A stretch of 64,000 nucleotides of DNA. Origin: Bacteroidia bacterium (GTDB lineage Bacteria > Bacteroidota > Bacteroidia > Flavobacteriales > Flavobacteriaceae). The translations under genes and the position numbers were made by a program. The notes beneath the pieces were generated by a model. That model was not told the DNA's origin and did not search any database. It saw only the letters and a list, made by a program, of their open reading frames with translations. The DNA lies in the NCBI GenBank assembly GCA_030428705.1, contig JAUIDI010000003.1:186001-250000 (forward strand), given 5' to 3'. Of this stretch, positions 55,981 to 64,000 are shown piece by piece (positions within the stretch are counted from its first letter, which is position 1; each line of letters begins with the position of its first letter).

Positions 55981-57577
55981 AGGTAACAGGAAACTCCCAG
56001 TTGGGTCGCATGTCTATGACATCGGGATAGTAACTCACACGCTCAGGTTGAATTCTTTTGAGGTAATTTCCCGTATCCCATTTTTTGTTGGCATTGGTAT
56101 CAAAAATCACTCGAATTTGGTATTTGCCCGGATCAAGAGCGTTAAATTCGAATTCTTGGGGTTCGGTCGCGAAACTTTCCCTAACTATGGTTCCCTTTTC
56201 ATCGGTCAACTGCACAATGATAGGATATGTTATCGCACCGTTCAATGTCAACTGCAGATTACCGTAATCGGCAAGACTCTTTGTTGAAAGACTATAATTC
56301 AATGTATCGTTCGTTTCGCCAAAAAAATCGGTTATCCCGGTCGGCAGAATCTGCATTTTGTAGATTTCATTAGGCTCACGGGAAAAATCCACCATAACTT
56401 GATTTTCGATACTGTCAAAGGCGATTTTAAAATTGACCGGTAGCGAGTCTTTATTCATTAAATTGAACTGCGCGGTATCTATCTCGACAATAGGAGTAGT
56501 TGCTTCGATGTTGAACGGATCATGAAAATTCAATGAACCCTGTTGCGTTGGTTTTAACCTAAGTGAGTCGAGCCCGACCTTGCGACTTTTTACGGTAAAA
56601 GTGTCGATCAGTTTCTGACTTTCATTGATTACTGCAAATACTATTGAATCGGTTTCAAACGGTGTAAACCAATAGTTGAGCGAATCTTGGTCACGCTCTT
56701 TTCTGACAATGGTACGAATTGTATCGGGTAACCGGGTCAAGGGTTTGATCTCAATGTTTTTGCCATCACCGTAATACCCGAAAACAATCTTGTTTTTAGC
56801 GGCAAACGAAGGAACGCTTATCTTATAATCAGGTATTTCCTTAAACAAGGTCAACAGATAGGTCGAATCGGTCGGAAGTGAAATAGTATCCGGAATGAAA
56901 GCGATCTTATCTGCATTTTGATCAAAAATGTTGTTCTTCGCCTCATCTTTAATGGCGAACATGGCATAACGGCCTTCTTTAAGGTTCCGCAAGGTAAATA
57001 TTACAGTGCTATCGAGCGTGTTGGTAATGTAATTCGGGGGTCTTTGATATAAGGTCGAATCGGTATACGTACTATCTATTTCATAGAGCATTACGCTTAT
57101 AAACTCGTCTGCTTTTTTATTAAAAGCATCTTTGACAACACCGGAAACGGTCAATGAGTCGATATAATTCCCTGTTGAAAAGACGTAGGTTAAAAAACTG
57201 GCGGGATTACCCTCGTTATTGTCCACAATACTTTGTCCGAAATTGAACGTATAAGTCGTATTCGGTTTTAGGGTGTCCTTGATTTTGATTTCCACAAATT
57301 TGCTCGTACCACCTTGTGGGGATATTTCAGGTGTGTATTTCAGTGGTGGCGATACAATGAGTTGGTCTTGAATATCTACAAGTTTGATATATTCGTCAAA
57401 GTATAGGCGTATTCTTTTGGCCTTGAAATTTATCGTCATATTCTCCGGCTCCGTTCGTTCCAATTGGGGCGGATCCACATCTTTAGGCCCTCCGGTAGGG
57501 GTCCCCCTACGGCCACATTGGTAAAGGGCAATTGCGATAAAGAATATAAAAAGAGAGGCAAAAATACGTCGCAACAT
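55964..57577 (-). CDS. Ig-like (Big_5) domain lipoprotein
   Basis: Surface or periplasmic lipoprotein of about 537 aa, starting at ATG 57577 (IFASLFIFFIAIALYQC, lipobox Cys). Right after it comes GRRGTPTGGPKDVDPPQL, the common linker of this family. The first domain is a SbsA/Big_5-type Ig fold (FKAKRIRLYFDEYIKL, then NTTYTFNFGQSIVDNNEGN). Further beta-sandwich domains follow, with DPGKYQIRVIFDTNANKKWDTGNY near the end. I know of no defined function. Convergent with the amidase gene; comF lies upstream on the same strand. Confidence 0.85.
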   Translation of the reverse strand: MLRRIFASLFIFFIAIALYQCGRRGTPTGGPKDVDPPQLERTEPENMTINFKAKRIRLYFDEYIKLVDIQDQLIVSPPLKYTPEISPQGGTSKFVEIKIKDTLKPNTTYTFNFGQSIVDNNEGNPASFLTYVFSTGNYIDSLTVSGVVKDAFNKKADEFISVMLYEIDSTYTDSTLYQRPPNYITNTLDSTVIFTLRNLKEGRYAMFAIKDEAKNNIFDQNADKIAFIPDTISLPTDSTYLLTLFKEIPDYKISVPSFAAKNKIVFGYYGDGKNIEIKPLTRLPDTIRTIVRKERDQDSLNYWFTPFETDSIVFAVINESQKLIDTFTVKSRKVGLDSLRLKPTQQGSLNFHDPFNIEATTPIVEIDTAQFNLMNKDSLPVNFKIAFDSIENQVMVDFSREPNEIYKMQILPTGITDFFGETNDTLNYSLSTKSLADYGNLQLTLNGAITYPIIVQLTDEKGTIVRESFATEPQEFEFNALDPGKYQIRVIFDTNANKKWDTGNYLKRIQPERVSYYPDVIDMRPNWEFPVTFTLIE

Positions 57578-57692
57578 CGAGAATCTATCTTGTGGACAAA
57601 GTAACGACATATTTGTAAAACAGTTCGATCAATAAAAACCAAAAACGTTAAAAGTAAGGTTAAAAGAAGGCTTATGACGACCTTGGGGAATC

Positions 57693-58406
57693 TTATTTTT
57701 TTGTCAAAGGAACTATGGCCATGCTGGCCACATAGAGTGTTAGGCCATCGACTTGTTTCAAGGTTTTGCCGCAAATTTCCATAGTTGCACCTGTGGTGAT
57801 TACATCATCGACCAACAAAACATTTTTGTTCCTTAACAAAACAGTGTCCGTGAGTTTGTACAATTTGGTCTCGCCCGACCATCGCCCTATTCTACCCTTT
57901 TTGGTCTGTGTTTTTGTGTTTGCGGTCTTGACCAGAACATTTTCCAAGTATTCCGCACCCAAATGGTGGGCCAAACGTCGGCCGAACTTGGCTACCTGGT
58001 TATAGCCTCTTTTTCTAAGTTTTTTTGGGTGTAAGGGTACCGGAATCACATAATCTATTTTTTCGAGACCGATATCCTCCTTCAGAATTTGACCATACCA
58101 ATCGCCAAGAAACACGCCGATTTCTTCCTGGTTTTTATATTTTAGGTGATGAATCAGGGATTTGACAAGGCCATTTTCGGTAAAAAATAGAAAAGAACCT
58201 GCCTTTTTAATGTTAATTCGACCATAAAAAGTACGGTCTACCGCATTTTCTTCGTTAAAGCTATAATCGGTGAGTGGCAAATCGTTCCGACAAACGGTAC
58301 AGATGAGGTACTCTCCTCTATTTAAATGGACATTACATCCAAAACACACACGGGGTAGTAGGACAGTGTTTATATCTATTAGTATATTTGAAAGTTTAGA
58401 GAGCAT
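57693..58406 (-). CDS. ComF-family phosphoribosyltransferase-like protein
   Basis: Protein of 237 aa with an N-terminal zinc-ribbon (CFGCNVHLNRGEYLICTVC, four Cys) and a C-terminal phosphoribosyltransferase fold with the PRPP motif NVLLVDDVITTGATMEIC (about 187-204) and DYVIPVPLHPKKLRKRGYNQ. This is the full ComF layout. In naturally competent bacteria ComF takes part in DNA uptake after entry; in others its role is unclear. It precedes the Ig-like lipoprotein gene by about 115 bases and is divergent from the coiled-coil membrane protein. Confidence 0.93.
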   Translation of the reverse strand: MLSKLSNILIDINTVLLPRVCFGCNVHLNRGEYLICTVCRNDLPLTDYSFNEENAVDRTFYGRINIKKAGSFLFFTENGLVKSLIHHLKYKNQEEIGVFLGDWYGQILKEDIGLEKIDYVIPVPLHPKKLRKRGYNQVAKFGRRLAHHLGAEYLENVLVKTANTKTQTKKGRIGRWSGETKLYKLTDTVLLRNKNVLLVDDVITTGATMEICGKTLKQVDGLTLYVASMAIVPLTKK

Positions 58407-58449
58407 CGAATTTTATGCAATATTAACCTACTAAAGCCCACTTGTTCCA

Positions 58450-59346
58450 ATGGATGGTCAAGATAACAAATTCAACTACAAAATAATCCTTGCCGCTCTC
58501 GTGGCCGTGATAATTGGTATTTTAATCGCCTTTTACTACAGCTATGCCCAAAGCACTACCCAAATCAGCTTTTTGGAGCAAGAAAAGGAATTATTGGTCA
58601 AAGACCTTACTCTAATGCGAGGAGAGCTGGACCGGCTTGAGGTGCGCAACGAGGTAAGTGAAATTGATCTTCAAACTTCAAAGAACAGGGTTCAGCAATT
58701 ATTGGATTCCGTCGGGAAATTGAATTTTACAATTGAGAAATTAAGGGAGTTCAAAGGAGAACTGAGAAGGCTGGAAGCCATTAACGATAGTTTAAAGCTC
58801 AAGAACAACTTTTTGAAATACAATAATATTGTGCTGACCGAAAAGTATGAAGAAGCGAGAAAGAGAGCCGAAGAACTGCGACTTAAGAATGAAAGTATTG
58901 CTGAGAATGAAGCGGCCCAGCGAGAGCTGCGTAAAGAACTGGACAATGAGTTGAAGACAAAGACTTATTTAGAACTGAACGCACCATTGGCCAACGGTAT
59001 GAGGCTTCGAAGCGGTAAACCGATTATTACGAACAAAGCGTCAAGTATCGAAAAATTGAGAGGCTGTGTCACCATTGTCGCCGACCCTACAATAGCAAAC
59101 GAACAGCGTATTCTCTATTTGCAATTTTTGGATCCCGACAAGCGCATTATAGAAGACAACGCCAATACGATATCCGTTAGCGGTAATATATATAGCAAGC
59201 GGGTCGAAATTATTACTACGGGCGATAATATCGAAGTATGTGATTTTATTACCATACCCGAAGGTTCTTTGAAATCGGGCAACTATACTTTGAACATCTT
59301 TGAAAACGAGCGACTGCTTTCCTCGACCGGATTTGATCTCAAATAA
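58450..59346 (+). CDS. Membrane-anchored coiled-coil protein, unknown function
   Basis: Protein of 298 aa. One N-terminal transmembrane helix (about 12-32, IILAALVAVIIGILIAFYYS) is followed by a long coiled coil (about 40-175) and a C-terminal beta-rich domain (RGCVTIVADPTIANEQRILYL, then FITIPEGSLKSGNYTLNIF) that would lie in the periplasm. The neighbourhood comF-this gene-glyS suggests a conserved chromosomal gene. I recognise no named family; an envelope-structural role is a guess. Confidence 0.75.
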   Translation: MDGQDNKFNYKIILAALVAVIIGILIAFYYSYAQSTTQISFLEQEKELLVKDLTLMRGELDRLEVRNEVSEIDLQTSKNRVQQLLDSVGKLNFTIEKLREFKGELRRLEAINDSLKLKNNFLKYNNIVLTEKYEEARKRAEELRLKNESIAENEAAQRELRKELDNELKTKTYLELNAPLANGMRLRSGKPIITNKASSIEKLRGCVTIVADPTIANEQRILYLQFLDPDKRIIEDNANTISVSGNIYSKRVEIITTGDNIEVCDFITIPEGSLKSGNYTLNIFENERLLSSTGFDLK

Positions 59347-59372
59347 ATTAGAGGTTTTTTGGAGTAATATTC

Positions 59373-59380
59373 TATTTTTG
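59373..59380 (+). promoter_or_regulatory. -7 promoter box for glyS
   Basis: TATTTTTG separated from the ATG at 59385 by only CCGA, so transcription would begin at or beside the start codon (leaderless mRNA). Confidence 0.5.
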
Positions 59381-59384
59381 CCGA

Positions 59385-60926
59385 ATGGCAAAACAAGAGG
59401 ACGATTTCAAGAAAGTAATTTCGCATGCCAAGGAGTACGGCTATGTATTTCAATCAAGTGAAATTTATGATGGCCTGAGCGCCGTATACGACTACGGACA
59501 GAACGGCGCAGAACTTAAAAAGAACATACGTGAATATTGGTGGCGGGCCATGGTACAGCTCAATGACAATATTGTTGGAATCGATGCCGCCATTTTTATG
59601 CATCCGACCACTTGGAAAGCCTCGGGCCATGTCGATGCCTTTAACGACCCTTTGATCGATAATAAAGATTCTAAGAAAAGATATCGCGCCGATGTTCTTG
59701 TCGAAGATCATATCGCAAAAATCGAAACAAAGGCCGAAAAAGAAATAGCCAAGGCACAAAAACGTTTTGGCGAGACTTTCAATAGGGATCAGTTCGTTAC
59801 GACCAACGAACGTGTCAGCGGTTATTTTGGTGAAATCGAGACCATTTCAAAGCGGTTGGCACGTAGTCTTGAAAAAGAAGATCTCGCCGATGTCAAAAAA
59901 CTGATAGAAGAGCTAGAAATCGCCTGCCCGATGTCGGGATCCAAAAATTGGACAGATGTCAAGCAATTCAATTTGATGTTTGGCACAAAACTAGGTGCCT
60001 CTGCCGAGAACGCGACCGATTTGTTTTTACGGCCGGAAACGGCCCAAGGCATTTTTGTCAACTTTCTAAATGTGCAAAAGACCGGTCGCCTGAAAATCCC
60101 TTTTGGGATTGCACAGATAGGCAAGGCTTTTCGGAACGAGATCGTTGCCCGCCAATTCATCTTTCGTATGCGCGAATTCGAGCAGATGGAAATGCAATTC
60201 TTCATTCAACCGGGCACTCAAAAAGAGTGGTACGAAAAATGGAAGGAGACGCGTATGAGATGGCATCTGTCGTTAGGTATGGGCGAGACGAACTACCGCT
60301 TTCACGATCATGATAAATTGGCGCATTACGCAGATGCGGCCGCCGACATCGAATTCCGATTTCCTTTTGGGTTCAAAGAGTTGGAGGGGATACACTCGCG
60401 TACCGATTTCGATTTAGGTAACCACGAAAAATATTCAGGGAAGAAACTCCAATACTTTGACCATGAAACCAATAAAAACTATGTTCCTTATGTCGTTGAA
60501 ACCTCTATCGGATTGGATCGGATGTTCCTTGCCGTCTTTTCGAATGCACTACAGGAAGAAGAGTTGGAAAACGGTACTTTCAGAACAGTTTTAAAGCTTC
60601 CTTCGGTATTGGCGCCGACAAAAGCGGCGGTACTTCCCTTGGTCAAAAAAGATGGACTACCGGAAATTGCAAAAGAAATTATCGATGATCTTAAGTGGGA
60701 CTTCAATGTACTCTATGATGAAAAGGATGCCGTCGGGCGCCGTTATAGAAGACAAGATGCCAACGGAACCCCATTTTGTATTACCGTTGACCACCAAACA
60801 TTGGAAGACAGGTCGGTAACACTGCGCTATCGAGATAGCATGGAACAAGAACGGGTGGCTATTTCCGAATTAAACGGAATCATACACAAAGCAGTCGATA
60901 TGAAAGAATGGCTGAAAAAGATTTAG
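59385..60926 (+). CDS. glyS: Glycyl-tRNA synthetase, eukaryotic/archaeal type
   Basis: Class II synthetase of 513 aa acting as an alpha2 dimer, not the alpha2beta2 form of E. coli. Family segments: SSEIYDGLSAVYDYGQNGAELK at the N-terminus; NLMFGTKLGASAENATDLFLRPETAQGIFVNF (motif 2 start, seen in part FLRPETAQGIF); GKAFRNEIVARQFIFRMREFEQMEMQFF (in part, FRNEIVARQFIFRMREF); motif 3 ETSIGLDRMFLAVF. The C-terminal anticodon-binding domain holds DGLPEIAKEI and RRYRRQDANGTPFCITVD. Intact. Confidence 0.96.
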   Translation: MAKQEDDFKKVISHAKEYGYVFQSSEIYDGLSAVYDYGQNGAELKKNIREYWWRAMVQLNDNIVGIDAAIFMHPTTWKASGHVDAFNDPLIDNKDSKKRYRADVLVEDHIAKIETKAEKEIAKAQKRFGETFNRDQFVTTNERVSGYFGEIETISKRLARSLEKEDLADVKKLIEELEIACPMSGSKNWTDVKQFNLMFGTKLGASAENATDLFLRPETAQGIFVNFLNVQKTGRLKIPFGIAQIGKAFRNEIVARQFIFRMREFEQMEMQFFIQPGTQKEWYEKWKETRMRWHLSLGMGETNYRFHDHDKLAHYADAAADIEFRFPFGFKELEGIHSRTDFDLGNHEKYSGKKLQYFDHETNKNYVPYVVETSIGLDRMFLAVFSNALQEEELENGTFRTVLKLPSVLAPTKAAVLPLVKKDGLPEIAKEIIDDLKWDFNVLYDEKDAVGRRYRRQDANGTPFCITVDHQTLEDRSVTLRYRDSMEQERVAISELNGIIHKAVDMKEWLKKI

Positions 60927-60963
60927 TCCACTAAAAAGAACACATAAAACAGAAGGGGCATAA

Positions 60964-62115
60964 TTACTGCCCAATACCTAAATATTCCATTACGGCACTA
61001 TTCCCTTGCAAACGATTCGTAGGTTTGGATGAAGAGAATACTTTTAATTCATCTGCGGATAAAAGCGTAACAAAATCTTCATTATACCCATCATCATAAG
61101 GCGTTTGAAAATTCAGTTGAAGGTGATGCCCTAAGAAATTGTAGGCCGCGGCCCTTTTCGAAAATCCATAATCATGTCTCTCTAAAGGTAAATGCACATT
61201 TTCTACCCTATTCTCTCCATTGTAAAGGGCATACACTTTTTGGATATAAGGGTATTCGATACGGGGCACATTTCGGGTCCAATCATCGCCATCAGATATC
61301 AGTAACAAAGGCCGCGGTGCAAATAAGGCGGCGATTTCAGCATTGTTGGTTTGATGATCCGTACTTTTATGTATCGGCATTCCACTTTCGCAAACGCATC
61401 CCCCAAAAAAATGGGCAGAGACTTGCACAACGGGTGCCGCCACCCGAATACGGTCGTCTATTGCCGATAGCATAAAAGTCTGTGTACCCCCACCGGATTC
61501 ACCCGTCATACCGATGCGTTGCGGATCCACATCGGGTCTTGACAATAAATACTCCAAAACACGTTTGCTGTTAAATGTTTGGAGCAAAAGGGCAATGGGC
61601 ATTTTGTGATCTACCTGGTCATTCTCCCCATAACCGATCATGTCATACGTAAAAACAATGGCCCCCATTCTTGCCAGCACTGCACTTCTTGTTTGTGCCG
61701 ATTTTGAAAAGCGAGGATTTTGTCCGTGGCCATGCGCATTAAGTATGGCGGCATATTTTTCACTTTCCCTAGTCGGTCTATACAGGTTGCCCGTAATATA
61801 AAAACCGGGAAAACTTTCAATGGCGATATTCTCGACAATATAGCCGTCCATAACACGGGTATTGTTGATGATCGTATTAAAATTTCCTTTGATATCGGGC
61901 ATCTTTTCAAGTCGCATACCCTCGATAATACCTTTTTTTATTCTTTGGGCACGGGTTTCCCATGAAGCCTTGTCATTCCATTCCTTTTCGAATTGTTTCA
62001 TGGCGACGACCGCTTCATCTTCCGTCCAATAAGCTCCTTGACAGAGCATCGAATCTTGTGAATGGCCATAATAGCCGCTAAAAACAAACAGCAGAAGTAT
62101 TGTGAATCGTTTCAT
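60964..62115 (-). CDS. Secreted alpha/beta hydrolase, acetyl xylan esterase type
   Basis: Exported hydrolase of about 383 aa, start ATG 62115 with signal peptide LLLFVFSGYYGHSQ; the frame extends to 62136. Nucleophile elbow GMTGESGGGTQTF (Ser about 207); oxyanion region AILNAHGHGQ; acid in ISDGDDWT; catalytic His in LERHDYGFSKRAAA. This pattern fits the acetyl xylan esterase (AXE1)/carbohydrate esterase 7-related group seen in polysaccharide degraders. The substrate is unproven. It lies just downstream of the last TonB receptor on the same strand, so it may act on the material that receptor imports. Confidence 0.86.
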   Translation of the reverse strand: MKRFTILLLFVFSGYYGHSQDSMLCQGAYWTEDEAVVAMKQFEKEWNDKASWETRAQRIKKGIIEGMRLEKMPDIKGNFNTIINNTRVMDGYIVENIAIESFPGFYITGNLYRPTRESEKYAAILNAHGHGQNPRFSKSAQTRSAVLARMGAIVFTYDMIGYGENDQVDHKMPIALLLQTFNSKRVLEYLLSRPDVDPQRIGMTGESGGGTQTFMLSAIDDRIRVAAPVVQVSAHFFGGCVCESGMPIHKSTDHQTNNAEIAALFAPRPLLLISDGDDWTRNVPRIEYPYIQKVYALYNGENRVENVHLPLERHDYGFSKRAAAYNFLGHHLQLNFQTPYDDGYNEDFVTLLSADELKVFSSSKPTNRLQGNSAVMEYLGIGQ

Positions 62116-62183
62116 AAGTTGAACTTTAATCGACAAGATGGGTAATGGTTTTCTAAATATAAGGTATTCGGGCGATATTATGT

Positions 62184-64000
62184 TTAGAGCCGATACCCCA
62201 AACGTAGACTCCCATAATAGTTTCGGGCATCCCCAGGATAGAAATAACGTGGTTCGCTGCCGCCAAAACCTTGGGTGTTGATCAGCACCGATTGCGCATA
62301 TGCCTCATCAAATAGATTGTTGATGCCAAAATCGATTCCCAAGGTAAAATGCTCGGAGAGATTTTTTAGATACCCCATTCTTGAATTGAAAACGGTAAAG
62401 GGGTCACTGTAAAGATCGGAGACGTTGGTCAAGGGGATTTCACTTACATGCTGATGCGAGATATTCCAATAGAAGTTATCGAAGAAGCGCGATTGAATGC
62501 CCGCTGTTCGTCGTTGTTTAGGCACACCGGTCAACGGATTTCCCGAGAAATCTTCGCCGTCATCAATGAACTCGACGAAACTATGGTCGGTCAAGGTGAA
62601 GTTTACAAAAGGCGATAGTTGCACCTTAGAGGAAATTTTCCAGTTATAGGACATGGCTATTTCAAGTCCACGGTGACGTGTTTTACCCGCATTCTTTCCG
62701 ACAAGGCGGTCTTCGGTAACGCGTTCGCCGACCAAAAGATTTTTAATGTTCATCTGGTACACCGCAAGGTTCAAATGAAACCGACGATCATCCAAAAAAA
62801 GGTTCGTGCCCAATTCGTAGTTCATGCCTGTTTCTTGGGCAATATCAGGATTGACAACCCCTTCTGGTGTCAAGGTTTCCTCCAAAGTCGGATTCGAAAA
62901 TCCACGACTGATGTTTGCATAGACGCGATGGTTTTCTGAAACGGTATAGTCAAGGTTCAGGCTCGGCAATGCAATGACCTTAAAAATTCGGTCGGCACTT
63001 TTATTGTCCGTTCCTGTATTGAAGCGGTCTTGATAGTCGTAATCGGTCTTGTTGATGTTAATTCCGAATTGCGCGGAAAACTTTTGCGTAAAAGGAAGCA
63101 AAAGTGTGGCAAAAGCGTTCCATTGTCTTCTGAATTCTTTATTACGCGCAAATTGATTGCCTTTCAAGCTTCCATCGCCGTCATTTTCTTCATAAAGGTT
63201 TTCGAACTCGTCCCAATCATACTCATCTTTGTAGAGTTCCCCTCCGAAAGTATAATCGGCTTTATTGTCCATGAAGTTGAAATCTCCTGAAAACCGGGTT
63301 CGAAAGCCAAAGCCTTGGGTAATTTCGTCCAAGATGCCAAAGGGCCGTGCCTCGTCCTTATCCAAATAACTGTAAAAAATGCTGGTCGAATTTTCAAAGT
63401 TTTCAGTGAACTGGTACGAATGGTTAAGGCCGACCAAAGTATAGTCGTTGGTTTCGAAACCTTTGGAAGCCCGCCAGGTAAACGTTGCCTGCTGCGGGTT
63501 CTCAGCAAAAGCGGTTGCTCCCAACGAACTGGGAATCTGTGCCGTATAACCGATGTGGTTGACGAGCAGGCTCGTTCTGTTTTTGTCGTTAAAACGATAC
63601 GAAGTGTTCAGGAGAATTCCGTCGCGTTCAAAGTTGCTGTTTTCGCGGTAGCCATCCGTTTTCAAATGTCCATATTGAAGTCCTAACCTGAGCTTGCCAT
63701 CGTTATGGTTAAAGGAGAGGCTGTTTTTTGAAAGCCCGAACGACCCGACCGTAAAATTGTTCGAAAAGTTGGTAGACCTGCCCAGGGCTTCCTTTGGATT
63801 TAAAACGATCGCTCCGCCCAAGTTGGCACCAAAAGATGTTCCCTTAGGGCCTTTGATGACCTCGATTTGGCTGAGGTTCTCGAGGTCGAAGGCCTCGATG
63901 GTCGAAAACCCGGAGCCATCCGTTACTGGAATATCGGCATAATACAGTCGTAATTTGTCCGTGCCAAAAAGTGTTCGGGCACCGATACCGCGTATCGTGA
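62184..64000 (-). CDS. TonB-dependent receptor, partial (N-terminus outside window)
   Basis: The frame is open to the window end on the minus strand and enters in the plug domain (IRGIGARTLFGTDKLRLYY, then IEVIKGPKGTSFGANLGGA). The barrel follows, with ISRGFSNPTLEETLTPEGV and GINNLFDEAYAQSVLINTQG, ending in LGYRL. The ORF beginning at a TTG at 63821 is only part of it. The FSNPTLEE and NLFDEAYAQ motifs resemble siderophore/iron-complex receptors (FecA/FhuA-like), but the substrate cannot be fixed. The secreted esterase follows on the same strand. Confidence 0.92.
   Translation of the reverse strand, partial: TIRGIGARTLFGTDKLRLYYADIPVTDGSGFSTIEAFDLENLSQIEVIKGPKGTSFGANLGGAIVLNPKEALGRSTNFSNNFTVGSFGLSKNSLSFNHNDGKLRLGLQYGHLKTDGYRENSNFERDGILLNTSYRFNDKNRTSLLVNHIGYTAQIPSSLGATAFAENPQQATFTWRASKGFETNDYTLVGLNHSYQFTENFENSTSIFYSYLDKDEARPFGILDEITQGFGFRTRFSGDFNFMDNKADYTFGGELYKDEYDWDEFENLYEENDGDGSLKGNQFARNKEFRRQWNAFATLLLPFTQKFSAQFGININKTDYDYQDRFNTGTDNKSADRIFKVIALPSLNLDYTVSENHRVYANISRGFSNPTLEETLTPEGVVNPDIAQETGMNYELGTNLFLDDRRFHLNLAVYQMNIKNLLVGERVTEDRLVGKNAGKTRHRGLEIAMSYNWKISSKVQLSPFVNFTLTDHSFVEFIDDGEDFSGNPLTGVPKQRRTAGIQSRFFDNFYWNISHQHVSEIPLTNVSDLYSDPFTVFNSRMGYLKNLSEHFTLGIDFGINNLFDEAYAQSVLINTQGFGGSEPRYFYPGDARNYYGSLRLGYRL

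Overview
The window is a stretch of chromosome from a marine-type member of the Flavobacteriaceae (Bacteroidota). The signs are: four TonB-dependent receptors, two with flavobacterial carboxypeptidase-like N-terminal domains and one with an STN domain; DUF4249, DUF5689 and MG2-type accessory proteins; eukaryote-type glycyl-tRNA synthetase; a DksA-like protein without a zinc finger; GIY-YIG UvrC; and at least a dozen Bacteroidota -7 promoter boxes (TAnnTTTG) close upstream of genes. Species cannot be named from the sequence alone. No rRNA, tRNA, CRISPR array, integrase or transposase was seen.

Layout. 1-9031: end of a SulP permease, a 44-aa small ORF, a secreted beta-lactamase-fold hydrolase, an AraC regulator, a lipoprotein cytochrome c, a YheT-type hydrolase, a nitronate monooxygenase divergent from a thioesterase (three palindromes between them), a DMT exporter/ArsC-like pair, and an Asp/Glu racemase with a small ORF and an ArsR-type regulator. 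9077-15750: a TonB/STN receptor operon (unknown protein, receptor, DUF4249 lipoprotein, MG2-like protein) without the usual FecI/FecR pair. 15763-17740: two lipoproteins on the other strand. 17828-34621: housekeeping genes (cystathionine gamma-synthase, glutamate dehydrogenase, recO, haem-type receptor, ileS-dksA-lspA, folate cyclo-ligase, uvrC, patatin/BamA-like protein). 34786-41202: aromatic amino-acid catabolism (hppD and tryptophan 2,3-dioxygenase) with a candidate small RNA, an M23 peptidase and pgi. 41380-49446: a large receptor, a small membrane protein, a DUF1080 protein, then an AT-rich PHP/SMC-like ATPase gene (TrlF family) that appears to replace the middle of an older locus. A broken endonuclease tail lies on its left and a 5'-truncated DUF5689/lamin-tail gene on its right. 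49502-57577: a histidine kinase/response regulator pair, katG, an ankyrin protein, a nitrilase-family amidase and an Ig-like lipoprotein. 57693-64000: comF, a coiled-coil membrane protein, glyS, a secreted esterase and a partial TonB receptor.

The most unusual items are the TrlF-type replacement island (about 45498-48612), a well-delimited candidate small RNA (about 36075-36175), the ArsR circuit with two near-identical palindromic operators (8690-8711, 9058-9079), the triple palindrome in the 5960-6078 divergent promoter region, and several small ORFs of 16 to 46 codons that routine annotation could miss.
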